This document shows positions 1-5,818 of a DNA stretch of 9,820 nucleotides, piece after piece (within the stretch, counting starts at the first letter, position 1; each line of letters starts with the position of its first letter). The notes under the pieces are model-generated. The model was not told the origin of the DNA. It searched no databases and saw only the letters and a program-made list of their open reading frames with translations. A program made the position numbers and the translations under genes. The DNA comes from JBBRRP01 sp964609655. Its GTDB lineage: Bacteria > Myxococcota_A > Polyangia > Polyangiales > Polyangiaceae. The stretch is from assembly GCA_964609655.1 (NCBI GenBank), contig CAZSUA010000217.1:1-9820 (forward strand), given 5' to 3'.

Positions 1-553
1 CGCGTGTGAAACGCATGAATTCTTCAGCGATCATGGGTACAGCGCCCAGCTCTTGATGCGCTGCCTTGGCCTCGCCGAGCGAATGCACCACGCGTTGGCC
101 TTTGCCATCGTAGCCCGCGCGCCGTGTTTTCAGGATGAGTGGGGAGCCCAATTGTTCCAGTGCCGGGGCCAAATCATCTTCAGAATCCACGCGAACAGTG
201 CCCACGGTCCGGATGCCGAGCTGCTCGAAGCACTGCTTCTCCACCCACCGATCCTGGGCCACCGCGAGTGCCGCCGGATCCGGCGCGACGTGCACATTTC
301 GGCGCAAAAGCTCGGCTGCGGCGTGTGCCGGCACATTTTCAAACTCATAGGTAACGACCTCTGCCTGGCTGAGCGCTTCGATAGCTTGAGGAGAATCGTA
401 CTCGGCTTGGATGTGTTGAGCCGCAATGGCCGCCGGCACATTCGTTCCTGGATCCACGCAAATGAAACGGAGCCCGAGCGGGGCCCCCGCAAGAGCCAGC
501 ATGCGCCCCAGCTGACCACCGCCCAGTATGCCAACGAGCACGCCTTCGCTCAT
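1..553 (-). CDS. purK: N5-carboxyaminoimidazole ribonucleotide synthase, PurK (N-terminal 184 residues, 3' end outside window)
   Basis: PurK uses ATP and bicarbonate to convert AIR to N5-CAIR in cytoplasmic de novo purine synthesis; PurE then rearranges the product. Translating the minus strand from the ATG at 553 gives 184 residues with no stop before the window edge. The N-terminal nucleotide-binding loop GGGQLGRM is at 11-18, YEFENVP at 69-75, and the ATP-grasp segment KTRRAGYDGKGQ at 142-153. The edge falls just after AEEFMRF, where the family has an AEEFVxF-type strand. A full PurK is about 360-390 residues, so roughly half is present. The ATG lies one base past the purE stop (TGA-T-ATG), with no clear Shine-Dalgarno of its own, which suggests translational coupling to purE. 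No frameshift or unusual residue is visible. Identification is secure from motifs and the purE neighbour. Confidence 0.95.
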   Translation of the reverse strand, partial: MSEGVLVGILGGGQLGRMLALAGAPLGLRFICVDPGTNVPAAIAAQHIQAEYDSPQAIEALSQAEVVTYEFENVPAHAAAELLRRNVHVAPDPAALAVAQDRWVEKQCFEQLGIRTVGTVRVDSEDDLAPALEQLGSPLILKTRRAGYDGKGQRVVHSLGEAKAAHQELGAVPMIAEEFMRFTR

Positions 554-554
554 A

Positions 555-1073
555 TCACTCAGCACTGGGGTCTGGAGCGGAAAGCACGGCGGCCGTTTGG
601 GCTGCGCGATAGTCGATCAGCCTGGCTTGAATCGCTGGGTACTTATTGCCAAGTGAGGCAGCCGCCAAGAGCGCCGCATTGATCGCTCCCGCGCGCCCAA
701 TCGCTAAAGTGCCCACCGGCACACCAGCTGGCATTTGCACGATCGATAGCAGGGAATCCATCCCGTTCAGCGCCTTGCTCTGCACGGGCACGCCCAACAC
801 TGGCAGGTGGGTTAGGGCTGCGATCATGCCCGGCAAATGCGCGGCTCCGCCGGCACCTGCAATGATGATCTCAAGTCCACGAGGCGCGGCTCCCTTGCTA
901 TATTCCACCAAAAGATCGGGAGTGCGGTGCGCCGAAACCACGAGCTTCTCGTAGGGAATGTCCAGCAGGTCCAGCGTTTCGCAGGTGTGCGAGAGGGTTT
1001 CCCAATCGCTCTTGGAGCCCATCACCACACCGACGAGGGGGGAGCCATGGGGGCTTTTCGGTTGGGGCGTCAA
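555..1073 (-). CDS. purE: N5-carboxyaminoimidazole ribonucleotide mutase, PurE (class I)
   Basis: PurE moves the carboxylate of N5-CAIR to C4, giving CAIR, with no cofactor; it is the partner of PurK immediately downstream. The 172-residue product has the family landmarks in order: GSKSDW at 19-24, the catalytic-histidine motif SAHRTP at 47-52, the glycine-rich AGAGGAAHLPGM at 72-83, and GVPVQSKALNGMDSLLSIVQMPAGVPV-type phosphate-binding residues at about 94-120. Length matches class I PurE, and the presence of PurK agrees with the N5-CAIR route. The start is a TTG at 1073. An in-frame TAG at 1088 leaves only ATT as an earlier option, and later GTG/ATG codons would cut into the first beta strand. 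The Shine-Dalgarno is poor. The gene is divergent from the SUMF1-fold gene, with 67 bp between start codons. Confidence 0.95.
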   Translation of the reverse strand: MTPQPKSPHGSPLVGVVMGSKSDWETLSHTCETLDLLDIPYEKLVVSAHRTPDLLVEYSKGAAPRGLEIIIAGAGGAAHLPGMIAALTHLPVLGVPVQSKALNGMDSLLSIVQMPAGVPVGTLAIGRAGAINAALLAAASLGNKYPAIQARLIDYRAAQTAAVLSAPDPSAE

Positions 1074-1082
1074 AGTGGGCGC

Positions 1083-1112
1083 AATCTACTCGCGGAGCTT
1101 GCGTCGACTCAA
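1083..1112 (-). promoter_or_regulatory. Weak candidate sigma-70-type promoter for purEK
   Basis: On the minus strand TTGAGT (1112-1107) and TAGATT (1088-1083) are separated by 18 bases, each matching 4 of 6 consensus positions. Transcription would start only a few bases before the TTG start of purE, implying a near-leaderless message. In GC-rich DNA such a match can arise by chance, so this is only a candidate. Confidence 0.2.
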
Positions 1113-1140
1113 GGCCCAGATCCTTGCTAGTTTCGCTTCC

Positions 1141-2271
1141 ATGCCCCATTGGAGTTCTCGTGCACTAGCTGGCTGTTTCTTGGCTCTCCCCATCGCCTGC
1201 GCCGGGGCCCAAGCGGCTCAGGTGAAGCAGAAGCGAACCCTGCCGCACGCGGGCGCCGCGAAAACGACCCAGCCTGCACCAGCCAGCGCGCGGCCTAAAG
1301 CATCCCCGAAGCCTGCCAATCAGAGCGCTGCAAAGCCGGACAAGAAGGCGGCGCTTGAAGCCAAGGAAGCCAAGGAGGCCTGCCCCGAAGGCATGAAGCT
1401 GGTTGAGGGTGAGTACTGCAGCGACGTGGAGCACGCCTGCTTGAGCAGCTGGTACGACAAATCCAACAAGAAGACGATCTGCGAGAAGTTTACCGAAGGC
1501 AGCGCCAAGTGCGTGGGAACACGCTCAAAGAAGCGCTACTGCATCGATGCTTATTCGTATCCCAATCGCGCCGGCGAAAGGCCCGAGGTGATGAATCGAT
1601 TTCACCAAGCGGAGGTCAAGTGTGCGGCCCTTGGTAAACGCATGTGCACCGAGAGTGAGTGGACGTTGGCTTGTGAAGGCCCAGAGATGAAGCCATTCCC
1701 ATATGGCTATGCTCGCGACACCAATAAATGCCACGGCGATGTGCCCTGGGATGCTCCGAAGATGCCGAAGGTGGCCCAACGGGATGAGGCCGAGCTATCG
1801 CGCTTGTGGAAGGGCGTGCGGAGTGGCAGTCAGCCTGAATGTGTGAGCGATTACGGCGTCTTTGATTTGCCTGGCAACAACGACGAAGTCGTGGCCAGTG
1901 AAACCCTCACCAGTGATTTTCGCGGCAAGTTCGAGAGCGTGCACACGGGTGGCCCTTGGTATAAAGGGGTGCGGAATCAGTGTCGGCCCAAGATTTATAC
2001 GCACAACGAGGACTTTTATTACTACTTCTTGGGATTCCGCTGTTGCTCCGAGCCGGTGGGCACCGCCACCGATCCGCGCACGCCCAAACAAATCAAAGCC
2101 GGCTGGGATTTCAAGCGCGTTGAGAAGAGTGCCGGCTTCACCCGCGAAGACTATCAAGCGCTCCTGAAGCTCAAGCGAGAACACCCCGATTGCGGCTGCA
2201 AGCCGAAGGACAAAAAGTGCCGTACGCTGTGTGGCACGCTGCTCGGTCCGGACACGAAGGACTACAAATAG
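1141..2271 (+). CDS. Exported Cys-rich SUMF1/FGE-fold protein lacking the FGE catalytic cysteines
   Basis: A 376-residue protein of unknown role, probably outside the cytoplasm. Residues 1-27 form a signal peptide with a hydrophobic core at about 8-22; cleavage is possible after AQA, and LPIAC at 16-20 is a poor lipobox. An Ala/Lys/Pro linker (28-80) follows. The SUMF1-like domain (81-303) shows CPEGMKLVEGEYC, CIDAYSYPN, GKRMCTESEWTLACEG (165-180), YGVFDLPGN (238-246), GGPWYKGVRNQCR (270-282) and the closing LGFRCC (297-302). The mature chain has 18 Cys, including CGCKPKDKKCRTLC in the tail (351-364), which suggests disulfides. Formylglycine-generating enzymes oxidise a sulfatase Cys using a copper-binding Cys pair soon after the GGSW/GGSY motif; here only C281 is near, so FGE activity is unlikely. 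The ATG at 1141 is chosen because it opens the signal peptide; the frame is open back to 958 but that part overlaps purE. No good ribosome-binding site is visible. The last 10 bases overlap the end of pgpA. Confidence 0.8.
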   Translation: MPHWSSRALAGCFLALPIACAGAQAAQVKQKRTLPHAGAAKTTQPAPASARPKASPKPANQSAAKPDKKAALEAKEAKEACPEGMKLVEGEYCSDVEHACLSSWYDKSNKKTICEKFTEGSAKCVGTRSKKRYCIDAYSYPNRAGERPEVMNRFHQAEVKCAALGKRMCTESEWTLACEGPEMKPFPYGYARDTNKCHGDVPWDAPKMPKVAQRDEAELSRLWKGVRSGSQPECVSDYGVFDLPGNNDEVVASETLTSDFRGKFESVHTGGPWYKGVRNQCRPKIYTHNEDFYYYFLGFRCCSEPVGTATDPRTPKQIKAGWDFKRVEKSAGFTREDYQALLKLKREHPDCGCKPKDKKCRTLCGTLLGPDTKDYK

Positions 2272-2723
2272 GAGCTAAACAACACCCGTGCCAAGGCTCC
2301 CGCTGCGAGCCCCGCGAGCACATCATCCGCCATGATGCCGACCCCCGCAGGTTTCAGCGATTGAACCTTATCGATCAGGCTTGGCTTGGTGATATCGAAG
2401 ACACGAAACAGCACGAAGGCGGCAGCTTGGCTCGCCAGGCTAAGCGAGGACACCATCCCCATCGCAATCAGTGTTCCGGCGACCTCGTCGATCACCACCT
2501 TTTGCGGATCTTCTTCGCCCGTAGCTTCTGCGTAGCGTTGTGCGGCCCACACCCCGAGGCCTGAGATCGCCACAATCGCTCCTAGGTGGGCAGGCCAGGG
2601 CAATAACGTGAGTGCGAAATGCAAGGGGATTGTGCCCAGCGAGCCGACGGTGCCCGGAGCAATGGGCGAGAGCCCGCAGCCGAACCACGTTGCGATCAAC
2701 CGTGGTAGCACTTTGCCCGGCAC
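2262..2723 (-). CDS. pgpA: Phosphatidylglycerophosphatase A, PgpA
   Basis: PgpA removes phosphate from phosphatidylglycerol phosphate to give phosphatidylglycerol, in the inner membrane. The 153-residue protein carries all PgpA landmarks: LIATWFGCG...PIAPGTVGSLG (9-30), VVIDEVAGTLIAM (76-88), FRVFDITKPSLID (106-118) and GVGIMADDVLAGLAA (127-141), with hydrophobic stretches at about 33-60 and 82-106. Length is normal for the family. Translation starts at a GTG at 2723: the codon before it is a stop (TGA), and GAGG lies at a good spacing upstream. It follows the membrane-protein gene 2736-3398 by 12 bases, so the two are very likely cotranscribed. At its 3' end it overlaps the convergent SUMF1-fold gene by 10 bases, so there is no room for a terminator between them. 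Confidence 0.95.
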   Translation of the reverse strand: MPGKVLPRLIATWFGCGLSPIAPGTVGSLGTIPLHFALTLLPWPAHLGAIVAISGLGVWAAQRYAEATGEEDPQKVVIDEVAGTLIAMGMVSSLSLASQAAAFVLFRVFDITKPSLIDKVQSLKPAGVGIMADDVLAGLAAGALARVLFSSYL

Positions 2724-2727
2724 TCAG

Positions 2728-2733
2728 CCTCAA
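2728..2733 (-). promoter_or_regulatory. Ribosome binding site of pgpA (TTGAGG)
   Basis: The minus strand reads TTGAGG, then four bases, then the GTG start of pgpA at 2723. This is the clearest Shine-Dalgarno in the window. It lies between the stop of the upstream gene and pgpA, and it decides the choice of the GTG start. Confidence 0.6.
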
Positions 2734-2735
2734 CC

Positions 2736-3398
2736 TCACAGATCGTCAGGAACGATCTTGCAACTGACGGCATCGCCGACCGGAACTTTGCTCGGCTCTT
2801 GACCCCAAGCCCCCGTCTTGAACCAGCGCAAATTCGGGCGATCCAACTCGCCGATGAACTTCACTTCGCATTGGGCCACGAAGCGCCCGAGCTTCTCTTT
2901 TGGAATATTTGCGGGTGGCTCACTGTGCAGGCGCATCGCCACATCGGGATACGTCCACAGGCTAGAGACGGCGAGCAAAAGATTGTCCGGCCAGGTTCGG
3001 TACGGCTGAATGATGTTTAACTTGTTGTTGTCGAGGGGTTCGCCGGGCCGGCGTGGCCAGGCTTCGGTGGTCGATTTGTAGGAGCAATGCTTGCCGTCGA
3101 TCGCGGTGGGGTAGGCGCAGTCGAGCATCTCGTAGTCAGCCGTCACGATCGTGATTTTGATGGTGTGGGTGGTGCCCACCTTCCAGTTGGCGGCGCTCAA
3201 GGCGGGTGGACCCTGCTTGTCGATGCTGCGGCGCAGCGGCTCGCAGAAGGGCACAAACGACATCCCGAGCAGCAACGCGAGTGCAATCCAGAATCTGCCA
3301 CCGATCACTTCGGGCAGTTCGTACGGCGGGCGTTTTTTCGCCGGGCGAGCAGGCTGAGAGGTCGGAGCGCTGGTCGGATCGAGAGGGGAGGCCGGCAT
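2736..3398 (-). CDS. Single-pass membrane protein of unknown function upstream of pgpA
   Basis: I do not recognise a named domain. With the ATG at 3398 the product has 220 residues: a Pro/Ala/Ser-rich N-terminal stretch with a basic KKRPPYELPE segment (1-30), one membrane helix at about 35-51 (FWIALALLLGMSFVPF), then a 170-residue soluble part. By the positive-inside rule the N terminus is cytoplasmic and the large domain periplasmic. Four Cys fall in the soluble part (94, 105, 177, 213), which would allow two disulfides, and C52 sits at the helix end. Conserved-looking blocks are VTADYEMLDCAYP (85-97), LDNNKLNIIQPYRTWPDN (122-139) and RFVAQCEVKFIGELD (172-186). The frame is open back to 3515 with several TTG codons, so the start is uncertain; 3398 is the only ATG close to the helix, but it has no clear Shine-Dalgarno. 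It is cotranscribed with pgpA, 12 bases downstream, so a phospholipid or envelope role is possible but unproven. Confidence 0.75.
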   Translation of the reverse strand: MPASPLDPTSAPTSQPARPAKKRPPYELPEVIGGRFWIALALLLGMSFVPFCEPLRRSIDKQGPPALSAANWKVGTTHTIKITIVTADYEMLDCAYPTAIDGKHCSYKSTTEAWPRRPGEPLDNNKLNIIQPYRTWPDNLLLAVSSLWTYPDVAMRLHSEPPANIPKEKLGRFVAQCEVKFIGELDRPNLRWFKTGAWGQEPSKVPVGDAVSCKIVPDDL

Positions 3399-3428
3399 AC
3401 GGAGGGCGGTTGGATACCTCAAACCCAA

Positions 3429-3449
3429 GGCAAGGCCCAACCCCTTGCC
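3429..3449. repeat. Inverted repeat GGCAAGG-N7-CCTTGCC in divergent intergenic region
   Basis: Two perfect 7-base arms (3429-3435 and 3443-3449) flank a 7-base spacer, 31 bases upstream of the ATG at 3398. This is the main ordered element in the 157-bp gap 3399-3555 between the divergent membrane-protein and CDP-alcohol phosphatidyltransferase genes. It could be an operator or a small hairpin. If the minus-strand gene uses an upstream TTG start, it would lie in coding sequence and mean little. Confidence 0.3.
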
Positions 3450-3555
3450 GCAGTTTCGTGGGAAAAGTTCGAAAAACGCGAGAATCTGAAGCATTTGAGC
3501 GCGGTGTACTCGCATTTTGCCCGGCTTGGGTCAGCCATGCCAGGCTCGCTGTCTC

Positions 3556-4305
3556 GTGACCCCGACAGATATCTACGCGCGCACCAAGAAGCCGAAAGAC
3601 CTGCCGTGGAACACCTACGTGTGCCGGCCACTCGCGGCTCTGATTGTTTTCGCGATTGCTAAGACCAAGATAACGCCCAATCAGGTCACGTTGGCGTCGG
3701 CGTTCATCGCGCTGATTGCGGCGCTGCTTCTGGTCTTGCTCCCGGGGCACGTCGGGCTCGTGGTGGCGATCTTAGTGTATGAGTTTTCCTACATCTTGGA
3801 CTGCGTGGATGGGATGCTGGCACGGCTGCGCAATGTGCAGTCGATTCAGGGGCATTTGCTCGATTTCTTAATGGATGAGCTCAAAGCTTTCTTGATCCTC
3901 GCGGCGGTAGCGGTGCGGATATTTTTGGATCGGGGGGATGCGCGCGTGTTGTTGGTCGGGTTGCTGGGCCTGATGTGTTTGGCTTCAGGCATCGGCATGA
4001 CGTCGTTTTTGCGGCGCCCTGAGATCGCGCCTGCGGCGGCAGTGACGCAAGAGCCCACGGGGCTTCGCCGGTTGTTGGGTTTCGTTGAAACCGTGGGGCA
4101 CTGGTTGATTCATTACCCTTCGTACATTTGGCTGGCGGCGCTCTTCGGCAAAATGGAGCTGTATCTCGTGCCTTATGTGATCGTGAATGCGGGCTACGCG
4201 GCGCGCGCATTTCTCGGGATCACGCTGCGTTTTGGGCGTTCGGCTACGGTTCCCGTGGTCTTTTCAGAAACGCCTCCAAGATCGTCTGATGATGCAGCAG
4301 GCTGA
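3556..4305 (+). CDS. CDP-alcohol phosphatidyltransferase (substrate alcohol unknown)
   Basis: Enzymes of this family transfer a phosphatidyl or similar phosphate group from a CDP-linked donor to an alcohol, within the membrane. The catalytic signature D-x2-D-G-x2-A-R-x8-G-x3-D-x3-D is complete: D82, D85, G86, A89, R90, G99, D103, D107. About six hydrophobic segments are seen (roughly 24-36, 45-62, 66-82, 109-124, 130-148, 188-222), as expected. The segment KITPNQVTLAS (38-48) before the second helix is typical. The sequence does not reveal whether the acceptor is glycerol phosphate, inositol phosphate, serine or another alcohol; at 249 residues it is longer than usual PgsA. The GTG at 3556 is the chosen start; earlier TTG codons (3517, 3526) would add a Cys-containing tail of poor likeness to the family. 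It is divergent from the membrane-protein/pgpA pair. The last 62 bases overlap the convergent spermidine-synthase-like gene. Confidence 0.85.
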   Translation: MTPTDIYARTKKPKDLPWNTYVCRPLAALIVFAIAKTKITPNQVTLASAFIALIAALLLVLLPGHVGLVVAILVYEFSYILDCVDGMLARLRNVQSIQGHLLDFLMDELKAFLILAAVAVRIFLDRGDARVLLVGLLGLMCLASGIGMTSFLRRPEIAPAAAVTQEPTGLRRLLGFVETVGHWLIHYPSYIWLAALFGKMELYLVPYVIVNAGYAARAFLGITLRFGRSATVPVVFSETPPRSSDDAAG

Positions 4306-5818
4306 CTTGCCCGCTGCTGATTTTTGGGGTTTCTCGGCGCGCTGTTTCCAAGAGCGAATGGAGCGTCGTGGAGTCTAGGTAGCTGAGCCCCTCCGGGAGG
4401 CGTGGCGCGGCACTCAAGGTCTCGCCGTTTGGACTCGCGAGTACGAAATTCCAGAGCCCCAAGCTGGGGACAGGCGCGGAATAGATCAGCGTGCTGAGCC
4501 CTGCGGCATTCAGGGTGGCAACCAGATCGGAGAGCACCTGAGCTGGCGATTTGGCCGCTGTGGCTTGCAGCGCGATGATGCCGCCGGGGGTCAAGTGTTC
4601 ACGGAGCAACTGAAAGCAGAAGCGCGTGTAATACTTGCCGACGATGGTGTCGTGGGGGTCAGCTAGATCCACGATGATGGCATCGAATGTTTGTGGGTTG
4701 GTTTGCAGCCATACGAGAGCTTCCTCACCCACGACCCGAATTCGCGGGTCCAAAAGGGCGTGCTCGCTGCGCAGCTCAAGCCAGCGCACGTTGCGTGAAA
4801 GTTGCAATAAATCAGGGCTTTCTGGCAGCAGCCAGAGCTCGCGCAGCTCAGGGTAGCGCAGGATTTCCCGGGGCCCCAGGCCATCGCCCGAGCCGAGCAA
4901 CAAGATGCGTGAGCGCTTGGGCAGAAGCGCCAGCGCGGGATGCACGAGGCTCTCAAAATACCTTCGTTCATCAACGGCTGAAACACGCAACAGCCCATTA
5001 GTGAAAATCTGGAATTGCTTTTCCCCTGCCGTCAGCGCCACGCTCCCCCGCGGCCCTTCGCGATACAGCAAGACAGTGTTCTGGTATGCCAGAAGTGCCC
5101 GCGCCGGAACCCAGCGTTCGAGCCACCACAGCCCGCTCAAGAACACCACAAGTAGTATCAGCGTGCACTTGGGCACTGCCCGGGCCAATGGGATCGCTAA
5201 AAGCTCCAGGCGTTTAAGCGTTCCAAGTGCACCGAGGCTTGCGGCTCCGAGCAGCATCCCCAAGATCGCTCCGGCACGCAACGGCCCCAGGGTCTGCAAC
5301 GCCAGAAACAAAAGGATGCTGCCGCCGACCACCAAGAACAGGCGCAGTGGTCCGAATGCCCGTTCCACCAAGGCACCCGCCAGCGCCAGCTTCAGAAAGC
5401 GAGCGCTCAGCACCAGCCCCACGCCAAACAGCCCCCCGCCAACGGCGGCGTAGGCGAAATAGAGCCCAAAGAGCGCTGAATTCCCAAGCCAAACGTACCA
5501 AAAGATTCCGGAAAATCCGCAAAAAACCGCGGCAAAAACGAGCCAGCTTGGCAACAGCAGGTACTCCAAATCGCGCTTCCACGCGAAGAGCATGCCTGCT
5601 GCCAACGCGGCGAACACGACAGCGTCAAACCACGTGGAGTCAGCAGCCGGACCCGGCTCAAGGTGCAGGGCTGGCACGCGAATCAGAGTTTCAAACAGTG
5701 AAATCCCGAGCAGGCTCACGGCCGGCAGCGTGAAGCGCGTGAGCGCGATGGCGGTCTCGTGATGGGCTCGCTCGGGGGAAGCTGGGCTACTTTCCACCAA
5801 AGAAGATCCCGGAGCCAC
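4244..5818 (-). CDS. Membrane-embedded spermidine-synthase-like protein (SpeE fold, altered co-substrate site)
   Basis: The 524-residue protein has an N-terminal membrane part with about seven helices (28-48, 63-80, 87-107, 113-135, 158-177, 180-200, 217-235) and a C-terminal aminopropyltransferase-like domain (240-520). The latter shows the beta-strand region KQFQIFTNGLLRVS (267-280), AVDERRYFESLVHPAL (281-296), a GSGDG nucleotide loop (309-313), REILRYPEL (317-325), IIVDLADPHD (381-390), LQAT (417-420) and VPSLGLWNFVLAS (450-462). Spermidine synthases transfer aminopropyl from decarboxylated SAM to putrescine. Here the acidic pair usually seen at the end of the second strand (VDLDP-type) reads LLPESPD (330-336), and the usual YHE reads YFE, so the substrate may differ or activity be lost. 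The GTG at 5818 overlaps the DUF4178 gene by 32 bases; a GTG at 5797 would shorten the overlap to 11. It is the last gene of the four-gene unit, and its 3' end overlaps the convergent phosphatidyltransferase gene. Confidence 0.85.
   Translation of the reverse strand: MAPGSSLVESSPASPERAHHETAIALTRFTLPAVSLLGISLFETLIRVPALHLEPGPAADSTWFDAVVFAALAAGMLFAWKRDLEYLLLPSWLVFAAVFCGFSGIFWYVWLGNSALFGLYFAYAAVGGGLFGVGLVLSARFLKLALAGALVERAFGPLRLFLVVGGSILLFLALQTLGPLRAGAILGMLLGAASLGALGTLKRLELLAIPLARAVPKCTLILLVVFLSGLWWLERWVPARALLAYQNTVLLYREGPRGSVALTAGEKQFQIFTNGLLRVSAVDERRYFESLVHPALALLPKRSRILLLGSGDGLGPREILRYPELRELWLLPESPDLLQLSRNVRWLELRSEHALLDPRIRVVGEEALVWLQTNPQTFDAIIVDLADPHDTIVGKYYTRFCFQLLREHLTPGGIIALQATAAKSPAQVLSDLVATLNAAGLSTLIYSAPVPSLGLWNFVLASPNGETLSAAPRLPEGLSYLDSTTLHSLLETARRETPKISSGQVSLLHHQTILEAFLKRPREP

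Noticed and set aside
130..534. Open frame of 134 codons on the minus strand
   Set aside because: It is an out-of-frame shadow of purK on the same strand; the purK frame gives the ATP-grasp motifs.
53..682. Open frame of 209 codons on the plus strand
   Set aside because: It lies antisense to purK and the end of purE, both firmly identified; no domain or sensible composition.
958..1140. N-terminal extension of the SUMF1-fold gene
   Set aside because: The extension overlaps purE antisense and would bury the signal peptide that begins at 1141.
1141..1200. Lipoprotein assignment for the SUMF1-fold protein (LPIAC)
   Set aside because: Proline at the -3 position does not fit a lipobox; signal peptidase I cleavage after AQA is at least as good.
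1330..1380. Repeated EAKEAKEA coding stretch as a DNA repeat of note
   Set aside because: Only a short low-complexity linker in the SUMF1-fold protein, common in exported proteins of GC-rich bacteria.
3136..3750. Open frame of 204 codons on the minus strand spanning the divergent gap
   Set aside because: It overlaps two better supported genes, has arginine-rich shadow composition and no recognisable motif.
4905..5453. Open frame of 182 codons on the plus strand
   Set aside because: Antisense to the membrane part of the SpeE-like gene; Arg/Ser/Pro-rich low-complexity product typical of a shadow frame.
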